Made by a program: the position numbers and the translations under genes | Notes under the pieces: model-generated | What the model was told of the DNA's origin: nothing | Seen by the model: the letters and a program-made list of their open reading frames with translations, nothing else | Database searches by the model: none | From: Nostoc sp. ATCC 43529 | Lineage (GTDB): Bacteria > Cyanobacteriota > Cyanobacteriia > Cyanobacteriales > Nostocaceae | NCBI GenBank assembly: GCA_003326205.1 | Contig: LWTK01000094.1 | Span: 62,001 to 126,000, forward strand | Length of the DNA: 64,000 nucleotides | Reading direction: 5' to 3' | In this document: one piece after another, positions 1-9,812 of the stretch | Layout: each line of letters opens with the position of its first letter | How positions within the stretch are numbered: the first letter of the stretch is position 1

Positions 1-69
1 TTTGTAACTGTTCCAGAACTTTTAGAAATGCAAGATACAGAGATCAAGTTGCTTGCTAACAAAAAGTAA
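1..69 (+). CDS. C-terminal end of an unidentified protein (partial)
   Basis: An open frame runs from the window edge to a TAA at 67-69 and gives 22 residues ending in EIKLLANKK. A strong hairpin terminator follows about 110 bases downstream, which fits the end of a real gene. The visible tail is too short to place in a family. Confidence 0.45.
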   Translation, partial: FVTVPELLEMQDTEIKLLANKK

Positions 70-180
70 TAATTATTAATTATTAAGTTATTGGCCAATA
101 ATAATTGGCTCAAAACTAAAATTATATTTTTTGGCTCAGGTGCTAAATGGTAATCCTAAATTGATTTCATTGAAGTTATA

Positions 181-225
181 AACAAAAGATCCCCGACTTA
201 TTTAATAAGTCGGGGATCTTTTGTT
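181..225. terminator. Bidirectional hairpin terminator between the partial gene and glsF
   Basis: Perfect 20-bp inverted repeat (181-200 and 206-225) around a 5-base loop. On both strands the stem ends in a T-rich stretch. It starts 3 bases beyond the glsF stop codon, so it can end glsF transcription and also block read-through from the left-hand gene. Confidence 0.85.
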
Positions 226-227
226 TA

Positions 228-3200
228 TCAATGACTACTAGTTACTAAACTGAACTCAGTTGTCTCTTTTTGAGGATCGGCTTCTGGACTATCAGCTTCA
301 GAAGGCGGAACCAACTGCCAGAATTTCGGCAAAAATTCTTGCCAGTTTTGCAGAATTTTCTTCGCTTTTGGTGAATCAGTGCGTTCTGCATGAGTTTTGA
401 TTAACTCTTGCAATTGCTTTGCACCTGCTTGGGTAATTACTCGCTGCATTTTGACAATTTCTGGGTTGACTAGCTCAGGGAATGAACCATCTTCATCTAA
501 AAAGTATGCGAGTCCACCAGTCATTCCAGCCGCAACGTTACGTCCTACTTTACCAAGAACGACAATTACACCACCAGTCATGTACTCACAGCAGTGATCC
601 CCAGCACCTTCAATGACTGCTACGCCTTTGGAATTTCTCACAGCAAAGCGCTCTCCTGCTAGACCGTTGGCAAATAACACACCACCAGTGGCACCATAAA
701 GACAGGTATTACCAACTATGACGTTTTGTGAGGAATTATAAGTGGCATCAGATGGGGGTTTGATGATGATTTCACCACCATGCATTCCTTTGCCTACATA
801 GTCGTTTGCCTCTCCTTCCAGGGTGAGAATAATGCCTGGGAGGTTGAAAGCGCCAAAGCTTTGTCCAACACTACCGGTGAATTTGAGATTAATTTGTCCT
901 TCAAAACCGCTATCACCGTACTGGGAAGCGATCGCCCCTGCTAATCTAGTACCTACTGTTCTGTCAGTATTGATTATGGGGAAGGTCTTGGTAACACTAG
1001 ATTGGTTTTTGATGGCAGCTTGAATGTCGGGATCGGCAAGCAATTTGTCATCCAAAACCACGCCGTTGCTGTGGACTTCTTCATGCACTAACCAGTGACG
1101 ATTTTCTTTGGTATCTGGTAGTTGCAGTAAACAGTTGAGATTTAAGGATTGCGTTTTGGTAAGTTTTACTTCTGGGCGCACTTTCAATAAATCTGCACGT
1201 CCAATAATTTCTGACAATGAACGGTAGCCGAGTCGTGCTAACAAACTCCGCACTTCTTCGGCAATGAAGTAGAAGAAGTTGACAACTTGTTCGGGAATTC
1301 CTGTAAACCGCTTGCGGAGTTCTTCTTTTTGAGAAGCGACTCCCACAGGGCAGTTATTTGTGTGGCAGATACGCGCCATAATGCAGCCTTCAGCAATCAT
1401 GGCAATGGAGCCGAAACCGAATTCTTCAGCGCCCATCAATGCACCTATTACCACGTCCCAACCACTCTTAAGACCGCCATCTACCCGTAAAATCACGCGA
1501 TCGCGCAAACTATTTTCCATCAAAACGCGATGCACTTCACTTAAACCGAGTTCCCAAGGCGAACCTGCATGTTTAATGGAACTGAGTGGCGATGCACCTG
1601 TACCACCATCATGACCAGAAATTTGGATAATATCAGCATTTGCTTTGGCTACACCCGCGGCGATGGTTCCAATACCGACTTCTGCAACTAGCTTGACTGA
1701 AACTTTTGCTTTCGGGTTAATTTGGTGTAGGTCAAAAATCAGCTGGGCTAAGTCTTCAATTGAATAAATATCGTGGTGTGGTGGTGGTGAAATCAGCGTT
1801 ACACCAGGCTTAGAGCGCCTTAACATGGCGATGTATTCGCTCACCTTTGGCCCTGGTAGTTGTCCGCCTTCCCCAGGCTTGGCACCTTGGGCAATTTTAA
1901 TTTCAATTTGTTTGGCGTTGACTAAATACTCTGGGGTAACACCAAAGCGTCCCGATGCAACTTGCTTAATGGCACTATAAGCGCGATCGCCATTTCGCAA
2001 TCCTTTTAAATGGGGCAAAGTTGGTGAGTGTCCAGATTCATTTACATCATCCAAAACTGTATAGCGCACTGGATCTTCGCCGCCTTCCCCAGAGTTAGAT
2101 TTGCCGCCAATGCGGTTCATGGCGATCGCTAAAGTTTCATGTGCTTCTCTTGACAAAGCACCTAAAGACATGCCTCCTGTACAGAAGCGCTGGACAATTT
2201 CAGCTACTGATTCTACTTCTTCTAAGGGGATTGCTGGGCCATCGCCTTGGAAATCGAGCAAGTCGCGCAAAGCCGTTATCGGTCTGCCTTGGAGATGCTG
2301 TTTGTAAACTTCGTAGTGGTCGTAGTTTTTGCCATCTAGAGCTTTATGCAGCGCCTTCACCATTTCTGGACTATTCATGTGGTACTCGCCCTTAGGACGA
2401 TACTGCACAAAGCCCAAGTTTTCTAATTTGTTGGTTGTCAGTTCCGGGAAAGCTTTGCTGTGGAAAGAAAGCACTTCCAAGGCGAGTTCGCTCACACTCA
2501 AACCGCCAATGCGGGAAGTCGTACCACGAAATCCCAGATCGATTAAATCCTTACCAATACCAATCGCTTCAAAAATTTGGGCTGCTTGGTAGCTGGAGAG
2601 TAAGGAAATTCCCATTTTGGAGAGAATTTTCAACAAACCTGACTCTACTGCTTTGCGATAATTTGCTAAAGCCTGGTCTAGGGTGAGGGAGGCAATTTTT
2701 TTCACCTCCATTAATTTTTGAGTTTTGGAATCTGACCACCAATCACGCACTGTATCCAAAGCCATATACGGGCAAACCGCACCAGCACCGTAGCCAATCA
2801 GACAAGCAAAGTGATGAGTACTCCAGCATTGGGCAGTATTGGCAATCAGGGATGTTTTCATTCGCAACCCTTCACGAATCAGGTGGTGATGCACGGCGCC
2901 AACTGCTAACAGGGGAGGAATGTAAGTGTATTCTGTGTTGATACCATCATTTGGGCGTTGGCGTAGCCCGCCGGAGGCATCGCTTAAGATTAAAATCTTT
3001 GCACCTGCCCGCACTGATTCGGCTGCTTGTGCTTGTAAAGCCTCGACAGCAGATTTTAATCCTTCTGGGCCGTTAGCGATGGCAAATAAAGTTGATAACT
3101 CGGCTGTAGCAAATCCTGATAGCTTAATCGCCTCTAATTCTGTTTCGTTCAAAATCGGCGACTCAAGTCTCAATCTCCGAGCATATTCTGGCTTTGGTTC

Positions 3201-4937
3201 TAATAAGTTACCGCGTTCGCCCAACTCGACTTTCAAAGACATCACCAGCTTTTCCCGTAGGGGGTCGATGGCTGGGTTAGTTACCTGAGCAAAGCGCTGT
3301 TTAAAGTAGTCATATAGTAGGTGGGGCTTTTCTGACAATACTGCTAGGGGAATATCGTCTCCCATACAGAAAGTCGGTTCTGAACCTGCGATCGCCATTT
3401 GTTGAACGATCATTTCCACATCTTCTATCGTGTAACCAAAGGCAGTTTGCAATTGCAGTAAAGTTTGTTTGTCAATTAATTGCCCTTGGTCATTTGTGAT
3501 TTGTCCTTTGCCATTGCCATTTCCTGATGAAGTATGACTAATGACCAATGACTTTAATTCTTGACGGTATTGTTGCAGCCATTCTCCATATCGTTGCTGC
3601 TTGGCGATCCGCGCCTTGATATCCCAATTCTTCAGCACTTCATGATTGACTAAATCCACAGCAATCATTTGCCCCGGCCCTAGCCTACCTTTTTCTATAA
3701 TCTTGGCTTCTGGAAAGTCTACTACTCCTGCTTCTGAAGCTACAACAATGTAATCATCTTCGGTAACTAGGTAACGAGCTGGTCTTAACCCATTTCGGTC
3801 TAGTGTTGCGCCTACTTTTTCGCCATCGCTAAATACTAAAAGTGCTGGCCCATCCCATGCTTCTTGCAGACCGCTGTAATATTCATAGAAATCAACAATT
3901 TCTGGATAGTCGTTTAAAGAAGGCTGATTTTTGTAGGCCTCTGGAACCATAATCATTAAGGCTTCCAAGGGGCTGCGTCCGGAACGCACTAGCAATTCCA
4001 GTACATTATCTAAAGTTGCTGAGTCGCTGTTGTCAACGTGGACTAATGGCTTGAGTTCGTTAATGCGATCGCCCCACACTGGATGATTCAGCGTCGCTTC
4101 TCGTGCCATCATCCAGTTGATGTTACCCAGCAACGTATTGATTTCGCCATTGTGACCCAAAAGCCGCATCGGTTGGGCTAGTGGCCACTTGGGCATGGTG
4201 TTGGTACTAAAGCGGCGGTGATAAGCAGCAAAGGCACTTTTATAAGCTGGATTTTCCAAATCTTGATAAAACTCGCCCAATACAGCCGAACGCACCATAC
4301 CTTTGTAGACAATTGTCCGGCTTGACAAAGAGCAGATATAAAATTCTTCTGAGACGTTGTGTCCAGCTTTTTCAATGCGGCGACGAGTAATATACAACTG
4401 ACGTTCTAGTTCATCACCGCTTTTATCTTCACAAGCAAAGATTACTTGTTCGATCTGGGGTTGATTTTCTCTTGCTTGTATACCGAGAAGATTAGGTTGT
4501 ACTGGCACTACTCGCCATCCCAGTACAGTCAATTTTTCTTGGGCAGCTATTTGCTCAACTAGTGTCCTAGCTTTTTCGGCTGCCTGTTGGTCTTGTGGTA
4601 AAAATATCATCCCCACAGCTTTGTTGCTAGTAGCTCCCAATTCCTGCCCTCTTTGGGCAAACTCTTGTTGCAACAACTCCCAAGGAATTGCTGTCAATAC
4701 TCCCGCACCATCGCCAGAGTCTTGGTCAGCACTACAACCTCCCCGATGTTCTAGGCAGGTTAAAGCAGCTAAAGATTTTTCGACAATTTCGTGGCTGGCA
4801 TGATTTTGTCGATGAGCAATGAAACCTACACCACAGGCATCTCGTTCCTCTACTAACCATCTTTGCCCTTGGCTGGTATTCCTTGAGTCAATATCCGCCG
4901 TGATTTTCTGGTCTTGATTCATCGATTTATTATTCAT
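228..4937 (-). CDS. glsF: Ferredoxin-dependent glutamate synthase (Fd-GOGAT)
   Basis: Second enzyme of the GS-GOGAT cycle; it makes two glutamates from glutamine and 2-oxoglutarate with electrons from ferredoxin. The 1569 residues show the class II amidotransferase domain, with a 34-residue propeptide before the presumed mature N-terminal Cys35 (RDACGVGF). A central domain and the FMN-binding synthase domain (GGKSNSGEGGEDP) follow, then the 3Fe-4S cysteines (CIMARICHTNNCPVG) and the C-terminal beta-helix (GAGDHCCEYMTGG). No gltD neighbour is present, consistent with the ferredoxin-dependent type. Two short segments look inserted. One is an ASGGLRQR peptide near residue 655, encoded by a palindromic repeat at 2955-2983. 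The other, near residue 465, is encoded by a TCATTGGTCATTAG-type repeat. Start chosen at the first ATG; a second ATG lies five codons on. Confidence 0.97.
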   Translation of the reverse strand: MNNKSMNQDQKITADIDSRNTSQGQRWLVEERDACGVGFIAHRQNHASHEIVEKSLAALTCLEHRGGCSADQDSGDGAGVLTAIPWELLQQEFAQRGQELGATSNKAVGMIFLPQDQQAAEKARTLVEQIAAQEKLTVLGWRVVPVQPNLLGIQARENQPQIEQVIFACEDKSGDELERQLYITRRRIEKAGHNVSEEFYICSLSSRTIVYKGMVRSAVLGEFYQDLENPAYKSAFAAYHRRFSTNTMPKWPLAQPMRLLGHNGEINTLLGNINWMMAREATLNHPVWGDRINELKPLVHVDNSDSATLDNVLELLVRSGRSPLEALMIMVPEAYKNQPSLNDYPEIVDFYEYYSGLQEAWDGPALLVFSDGEKVGATLDRNGLRPARYLVTEDDYIVVASEAGVVDFPEAKIIEKGRLGPGQMIAVDLVNHEVLKNWDIKARIAKQQRYGEWLQQYRQELKSLVISHTSSGNGNGKGQITNDQGQLIDKQTLLQLQTAFGYTIEDVEMIVQQMAIAGSEPTFCMGDDIPLAVLSEKPHLLYDYFKQRFAQVTNPAIDPLREKLVMSLKVELGERGNLLEPKPEYARRLRLESPILNETELEAIKLSGFATAELSTLFAIANGPEGLKSAVEALQAQAAESVRAGAKILILSDASGGLRQRPNDGINTEYTYIPPLLAVGAVHHHLIREGLRMKTSLIANTAQCWSTHHFACLIGYGAGAVCPYMALDTVRDWWSDSKTQKLMEVKKIASLTLDQALANYRKAVESGLLKILSKMGISLLSSYQAAQIFEAIGIGKDLIDLGFRGTTSRIGGLSVSELALEVLSFHSKAFPELTTNKLENLGFVQYRPKGEYHMNSPEMVKALHKALDGKNYDHYEVYKQHLQGRPITALRDLLDFQGDGPAIPLEEVESVAEIVQRFCTGGMSLGALSREAHETLAIAMNRIGGKSNSGEGGEDPVRYTVLDDVNESGHSPTLPHLKGLRNGDRAYSAIKQVASGRFGVTPEYLVNAKQIEIKIAQGAKPGEGGQLPGPKVSEYIAMLRRSKPGVTLISPPPHHDIYSIEDLAQLIFDLHQINPKAKVSVKLVAEVGIGTIAAGVAKANADIIQISGHDGGTGASPLSSIKHAGSPWELGLSEVHRVLMENSLRDRVILRVDGGLKSGWDVVIGALMGAEEFGFGSIAMIAEGCIMARICHTNNCPVGVASQKEELRKRFTGIPEQVVNFFYFIAEEVRSLLARLGYRSLSEIIGRADLLKVRPEVKLTKTQSLNLNCLLQLPDTKENRHWLVHEEVHSNGVVLDDKLLADPDIQAAIKNQSSVTKTFPIINTDRTVGTRLAGAIASQYGDSGFEGQINLKFTGSVGQSFGAFNLPGIILTLEGEANDYVGKGMHGGEIIIKPPSDATYNSSQNVIVGNTCLYGATGGVLFANGLAGERFAVRNSKGVAVIEGAGDHCCEYMTGGVIVVLGKVGRNVAAGMTGGLAYFLDEDGSFPELVNPEIVKMQRVITQAGAKQLQELIKTHAERTDSPKAKKILQNWQEFLPKFWQLVPPSEADSPEADPQKETTEFSLVTSSH
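2955..2983. repeat. 29-bp repeat element inside glsF (SGLRQR type)
   Basis: These 29 bases match 43556-43584 inside cysS at all but two positions. In both genes the reading frame gives (S/G)GLRQR, and in both the flanking protein sequence is conserved while this peptide appears extra by family knowledge. Confidence 0.8.
3535..3552. repeat. STRR-type repeat inside glsF
   Basis: The 18 bases are the reverse complement of GTCATTGGTCATTAGTCA, an exact unit of the intergenic array near 34362-34447. They encode part of a low-complexity stretch (SLVISHTSSGNGNGKG) in the central region of Fd-GOGAT. Confidence 0.7.
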
Positions 4938-5692
4938 ACCATGTACCTGAACTATTGAGTTACCAATTTTGCCACTACTTATGAGAAAAGTTTTTCAATT
5001 TAGCGATGCAGAAATACATCAACACTAGAAATTTAGGGAAAAAAAATTTTAACTTCGGTTTTACTTGTTAGTTGCCCCGTGTTAAAATTTTTACGTAATT
5101 TTTATGTATTTATGCTTTTTTTAGACAAGCTATTTTAGCCAAGACACTTTTATTGCCGTGACATTTTCTCTCTATATATTGTGAAGCTAAATATTTTCTC
5201 AATTCCCTCTTTCCAGATGCACACTAGCTACTTGCTTTGAGAGCCTTTTTTAGCTCACCTGATACACAATAATTGAACGCTGCACTAGGTTTGAAAATCA
5301 AAACTATCCCGATTGAACAATAAAATCAGCGTATTACAATATATACCCATTTGACAATTCCCAAAAATTTCTCTTCACCAGTTGCCACCTGTTCCACTAG
5401 CATTTACACCCCACTGAAGTAGCAACAGCCGCAACGAACAATGAGGATTGAATATCTTAATCCAGTTTTGATAACTAACACTACCGTGTATAGTGCGATC
5501 GCTATTAGTGCCAGTTAGAACACTTGCTTACAGTCCTTTAAGCGGCTCAATTGCTGTTTCTCTTTACAAGAGATAACAATCCAACATATAGATTATCATA
5601 TTTTTTCGCAAAAAAACTGATGTTTTTGATATTTGCAAATAATTAGTTAGTTTATACCTTGAGCGATCGTTTTGAAAAATACCTAGTAAATT
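4938..5692. other. Divergent intergenic region glsF / glycosidase-like gene
   Basis: AT-rich, 755 bases, expected to hold both divergent promoters. One HIP1-like GCGATCGC lies near 5496. I looked for a GTA-N8-TAC NtcA site near glsF and found none. No RNA gene or further coding region is seen. Confidence 0.6.
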
Positions 5693-7741
5693 ATGGTAAA
5701 AATGCCGAATTGTTGCCAACAACAATACTCCAGTGTGATGTCGTTAATTGGGAATACCAGGTTGATGCAAGCTACTTTGTCACCAATACTTTTGACAGTA
5801 GTGTGCTTAGCTACTACCTATGTTAACGCCCAAGAGTCCCCAAAAAATGATAACCAAATACCAAAGTTAACTTCACAAACACCGACATCTCCTTTACCAG
5901 GGGTGCGATCGCCTTCCCTTGGCAATCAAATTTCCCTCAATGGGCGTACCTTGGCAGGAACTTGGTTACAGCGACCTGGAAAAGCCAATCAAATCACAAC
6001 CCACATCAGTGACGGTGCATTCCGGCAATTAATTGGGGTGAATTTTTTAAACAGTAGCAATTGGGCTAGGCAACCAATACAGTGGTTCTCTTCGGTTAGC
6101 AACCCATTAGTTCTCAACACTACTCTACTAAAGGGATATCGCTATCTAGATATTACTAATTTTGCTCAAGCAGCCGGATGGCAAATCCAAGTTAATGGTA
6201 ATACTTTAGCGATCGCCACCCCAAAAGCCCAAGTAACGAACATTCTTCAAAACCAGCAACTTGCACAAGCCAGTGTTACTCCTTTGCCAGCAACTCGAAT
6301 TCTTGTCGATTTAAATCGTCCAACTCCCTGGCAAGTTGCACAAGGAGCGACTGTTAAAACAATTCCCACTACATCTCCCGATCCAGACACACCACCTCCA
6401 AAATCTACCACACCACCAAATCGGGAGTGGACGGTTATCCTGGATGCAATAGCCGATCCCGTTTTAATACAACGCTATACTCCCCAACCACCACCAGTAG
6501 CGCCACCAACATCACTGCCAGATCTACTCAAACAATTATCGCCAAGCGCACCACCAGTACCAGCCCCAGAACCATTAATTCAAAAAGTGGAGGTGGTGAA
6601 GAACCAAACCATTATTCGTTTGAGCGTTCCCTTTGGTTTATCACCTCAAGTTAGCACTGTAGCAGACCCCCATCGCCTAATTATCGACATTCGACCCGAT
6701 CCTTTAGAAGAACGAGATATTACTTGGGCGCCAGGATTGCGCTGGCGACAGCATTATATTAACTTGGGCACAGAACGCTTCCCGGTGGTTTGGTTAGAAG
6801 TTAATCCCCGCACAGTTGGGCTAACGTTAAAACCGATGTGGGTTCTTCCTAATACACTTATTGGTACTGCTCCCTTAATTCAAACAGCACAACGCTACTT
6901 AGCCGTAGCTGGAATTAACGGTGGTTATTTTAACCGCAATAACAGATTGCCCTTGGGTGCAATTCGCCGAGATGGTCAGTGGTTATCAGGCCCTATTCTC
7001 AACCGAGGAGCGATCGCTTGGAATAATTCTGGTCAATTTTACTTCGGTCGCCTCACCTTAGAAGAAACTTTGATCGCTGCAAATAACCAACGCTTACCAA
7101 TTCTCTTTCTCAATAGTGGTTACGTTCAGAGTGGTATTGCTCGTTACACCCCTGCTTGGGGAGCAACTTACACACCTCTAACAGACAATGAAATCATCTT
7201 AGTGGTACAAAAAGACCAAATTACTAATCAACTACCAGGCGGCAAAGTTGGCGAACAGGCGATTCCTATTCCCCTAGATGGCTACCTGCTAACCTTACGC
7301 GCCAGCGCTACTGCTAGTGCCTCACAGTTACCTATTGGCACCACAGTCAGCATTTCCAGCACCACTACTTCCGCTGATTTTAATCGTTATCCCCACATTA
7401 TCGGAGCAGGGCCGCTATTAATCCAAAATCGTCAAATTGTTCTTGATGCCAAAGCTGAAAAATTCAGCAATGCCTTTATTGCAGAAAAAGCTATTCGTAG
7501 TGGTATTTGCACAACACCAACAGGGACACTGATGATAACTGCCGTCCATAATCGTATTGGTGGTTATGGCCCTACATTGGCAGAACACGCCCAACTACTG
7601 CAACAAATGGGCTGTGTGAACGCTCTAAATTTAGATGGTGGTAGTTCCACCAGCCTTTACTTAGGAGGACAACTACTTGACCGTTTTCCGAGTACAGCTG
7701 CTCGCGTGCATAATGGCATCGGTATTTTCCTGCAAAAATGA
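5693..7741 (+). CDS. Secreted phosphodiester glycosidase (NAGPA) family protein
   Basis: 682 residues. A hydrophobic stretch at about 25-45 ending in YVNA-QE looks like a signal peptide, so the protein is probably periplasmic or cell-surface. Next come a copper-amine-oxidase-N-like segment (RYLDITNFAQAAGWQ), a Pro-rich linker and an AMIN-like beta region (VADPHRLIIDIRPD). The C-terminal third is the phosphodiester glycosidase/NAGPA domain with INGGYFNRNNRLPLGA and the family signature NLDGGSSTSLYLGG. Members are often annotated as exopolysaccharide biosynthesis proteins; the substrate here is unknown. No clear Shine-Dalgarno decides the start, and an ATG at 5738 would give a more usual signal-peptide N-terminus. 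Confidence 0.85.
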   Translation: MVKMPNCCQQQYSSVMSLIGNTRLMQATLSPILLTVVCLATTYVNAQESPKNDNQIPKLTSQTPTSPLPGVRSPSLGNQISLNGRTLAGTWLQRPGKANQITTHISDGAFRQLIGVNFLNSSNWARQPIQWFSSVSNPLVLNTTLLKGYRYLDITNFAQAAGWQIQVNGNTLAIATPKAQVTNILQNQQLAQASVTPLPATRILVDLNRPTPWQVAQGATVKTIPTTSPDPDTPPPKSTTPPNREWTVILDAIADPVLIQRYTPQPPPVAPPTSLPDLLKQLSPSAPPVPAPEPLIQKVEVVKNQTIIRLSVPFGLSPQVSTVADPHRLIIDIRPDPLEERDITWAPGLRWRQHYINLGTERFPVVWLEVNPRTVGLTLKPMWVLPNTLIGTAPLIQTAQRYLAVAGINGGYFNRNNRLPLGAIRRDGQWLSGPILNRGAIAWNNSGQFYFGRLTLEETLIAANNQRLPILFLNSGYVQSGIARYTPAWGATYTPLTDNEIILVVQKDQITNQLPGGKVGEQAIPIPLDGYLLTLRASATASASQLPIGTTVSISSTTTSADFNRYPHIIGAGPLLIQNRQIVLDAKAEKFSNAFIAEKAIRSGICTTPTGTLMITAVHNRIGGYGPTLAEHAQLLQQMGCVNALNLDGGSSTSLYLGGQLLDRFPSTAARVHNGIGIFLQK

Positions 7742-8076
7742 GGAATTAGCACTGGAGATTGTGTATTTGAAATAGGGGATTGGGTATTTGGGATTAAAAA
7801 TAATATTTTTAATTAATTGTAATTAATCTTATTCTTTATTCTCTATTCCTGGTTCCCTTTTTTAAAGTTTAGAACAAGCTGCCATTTTGCTTAATGAAGA
7901 CTTAGTGTAGACCTAAAAGTTTTAGTGAGTGGCAGTTTACACCATAGGGATTGATTTTGTTATCTTTAGCAAAGTGCAACAAAATTCTGGTTTTTCAGGT
8001 TGCAAGATAGCACCAAAATTTATCATCAATATTCTAAGAGTACCGACGGTTTGTTATGTCTTCAAATGAGGTTACT
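7742..8076. other. Intergenic region without recognised genes
   Basis: AT-rich spacer. Its first part is a low-complexity 'ggggattgggtatttgggatt' type sequence that recurs at 36600-36660. The rest presumably holds the promoter of the downstream cupin gene. Nothing else seen. Confidence 0.5.
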
Positions 8077-8496
8077 ATGGCTCGATACCAAGAAATTACA
8101 CAGACTGAGACTCTACACATATCCACAGCTATTAGTTCTAAAAGTATTGCTGCAACTGAGTTACGTCCTTGGGGTGCTTTTACAGTGTTGGAAGAAGGAC
8201 GCGGATACAAAATCAAGCGGATCGAAGTTAAGCCTGGACACCGCCTGAGTTTACAAATGCATCATCACCGCAGCGAACACTGGATTGTCGTTTCTGGTAC
8301 AGCTAGGGTAACTTGTGGTGAGCAAGAAGTATTACTGAGTAATAATGAGTCAACTTATGTACCACAATGTACAGCTCATCGTTTAGAGAATCCTGGCGTG
8401 ATTCCTTTGGTGTTAATTGAAGTGCAAAATGGCGAATACTTGGGTGAAGACGATATAATTCGCTACCAAGACGATTATGCTCGTACCAAAGATTAG
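8077..8496 (+). CDS. Mannose-6-phosphate isomerase type II-like cupin
   Basis: A single-domain cupin of 139 residues corresponding to the C-terminal isomerase module of bifunctional ManC/AlgA enzymes, which interconvert fructose-6-P and mannose-6-P for GDP-mannose and polysaccharide synthesis. The motif set is typical: RPWGAFTVLEEG, the metal-binding cupin motif PGHRLSLQMHHHRSEHW, then VPQCTAHRLENPG and the C-terminal GEYLGEDDIIRYQDDY. I place the start at 8077 because a GAGG at 8068-8071 sits five bases upstream; an in-frame ATG at 8056 has no such site. The nucleotidyltransferase half is absent, as in many cyanobacterial stand-alone versions. Confidence 0.88.
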   Translation: MARYQEITQTETLHISTAISSKSIAATELRPWGAFTVLEEGRGYKIKRIEVKPGHRLSLQMHHHRSEHWIVVSGTARVTCGEQEVLLSNNESTYVPQCTAHRLENPGVIPLVLIEVQNGEYLGEDDIIRYQDDYARTKD

Positions 8497-8970
8497 AACC
8501 AAAAGAGCGCCATAAAAGCTCTAAACCTAAAACTGAATACATTTTTGTGCAAATTGTTTCTAGTAACTACTGCACACCCAAAGTCTCCGCCTAGTTGAGG
8601 TGGAGACTAAACTATGCTAGTCATATGAATGTACTAATATGTAATAAGAGCGATCGCTGTGTTGGACAAATATTAAGTAAAGTTAAACTTCACAATCTCC
8701 ATCTCAATAAAGCAAATACCTTGATAGTTCCAACCTCTCAAACAAAATTGCTCGTTAACTGGAGACACAAATATTTATCAAAAATCAAAAGTCAAAAAAT
8801 ATTGATTGGTCCTTTGAAGTTGAAATGTAATTGTATAAATTGAGTCTTGTAGATTTGAATTAAAGCGTACCTTTACATAGAAGTAAGCCAGACGCAGCAT
8901 ATAATAGAAAAGCATTGGTCAACCAATCTGTAGAATAAACATAGGTTATTCAGTTGCAAAAACGAATTTC
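8497..8970. other. Intergenic region without recognised genes
   Basis: Contains one HIP1 octamer near 8650 and an 82-codon open frame (8595-8843) whose translation shows no domain-like composition. The last 100 bases presumably carry the promoter of the Fe-S carrier gene. Confidence 0.5.
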
Positions 8971-9297
8971 ATGATTCATCTGAGTCAAGCAGCCGCGAGT
9001 GAAATCGTGCGAATTAAGTCCAAGCAACAGCCAAATGTCTTGTTTCGATTAGCGGTAAAACCAGGTGGCTGTTCCGGTTTTTTTTATGATATGTCCTTCG
9101 ATGAAGCAATAAAAGTTGGCGATCGCGTTTTTGACTTCGACGAACTTCAAGTAATCGTAGACGCCGAAAGCTTAAATCAACTCAACGGGTTGACAGTAGA
9201 TTATTCAGAAGACTTGATGGGTGGTGGTTTTCGTTTTCATAATCCCCAGGCGATTGCTACCTGTACTTGTGGCAATTCCTTCTCCATCAGTAATTAG
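8971..9297 (+). CDS. A-type iron-sulfur carrier (HesB/IscA/SufA family)
   Basis: 108 residues, the usual length for IscA-like proteins that hand Fe-S clusters to target apoproteins. The three conserved cysteines are visible: one in GGCSGFFYDM and two in the C-terminal CTCGNSF (a variant of the common CGCGSSF). It lies just upstream of the ribosomal str cluster, separated by a short-repeat spacer, so co-transcription is uncertain. Confidence 0.92.
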   Translation: MIHLSQAAASEIVRIKSKQQPNVLFRLAVKPGGCSGFFYDMSFDEAIKVGDRVFDFDELQVIVDAESLNQLNGLTVDYSEDLMGGGFRFHNPQAIATCTCGNSFSISN

Positions 9298-9354
9298 TCA
9301 TTGGTCATTGGTCATTGGTCATTAGTTTCTCACAAATGACAAATGACAATTGAC
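9296..9354. repeat. STRR-type heptamer repeats, inverted pair
   Basis: About four tandem TCATTGG units are followed by reversed AAATGAC units, so the transcript could fold into an imperfect hairpin. The same family appears at 14769, 15691, 28365, 34362 and, inside glsF, at 3535. Confidence 0.75.
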
Positions 9355-9428
9355 ATCAAACCCTAAAAAAAGATATAATCAGGATTTGTTAAAACTTAGA
9401 CCCTAAGCAGCTTTACGCGCTGTAACTC

Positions 9429-9812
9429 ATGCCAACAATACAGCAGCTAATACGTAATGAACGCGAACAAGCGCGTCAGAAAACCAAGTCCCCGGCTCTG
9501 AAACAATGTCCCCAACGTCGGGGAGTTTGTACCAGAGTATATACGACCACACCAAAAAAGCCTAACTCAGCTCTCCGCAAAGTAGCAAGAGTAAGACTCA
9601 CCTCTGGATTTGAAGTTACAGCTTACATTCCAGGTATTGGTCACAACTTACAAGAACACTCAGTTGTCATGATTCGTGGCGGTCGGGTTAAGGATTTACC
9701 AGGCGTGAGATACCACATCATTCGTGGCACCTTAGATACAGCCGGAGTCAAAGACCGCAAGCAAGGCCGTTCCAAGTATGGAACAAAACGTCCAAAAGAA
9801 GCCAAAAAATAG
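9429..9812 (+). CDS. rpsL: 30S ribosomal protein S12
   Basis: First gene of the str cluster. S12 sits at the decoding centre and contributes to accuracy. 127 residues begin MPTIQQLIRNEREQ. The conserved decoding loops TTTPKKPNSALRKVARVRL and GGRVKDLPGVRYH are intact, with the two lysines associated with streptomycin response present as in wild type (TPKKPNS, RVKDLPG). Confidence 0.99.
   Translation: MPTIQQLIRNEREQARQKTKSPALKQCPQRRGVCTRVYTTTPKKPNSALRKVARVRLTSGFEVTAYIPGIGHNLQEHSVVMIRGGRVKDLPGVRYHIIRGTLDTAGVKDRKQGRSKYGTKRPKEAKK

Noticed and set aside
4938..5110. NtcA site expected upstream of glsF
   Set aside because: No GTA-N8-TAC occurs in the first 170 bases upstream; the nearest GTA triplets lack a partner.
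8595..8843. 82-codon open frame in the spacer before the Fe-S carrier gene
   Set aside because: No domain-like sequence, no ribosome-binding site, HIP1 site in the middle; probably chance.
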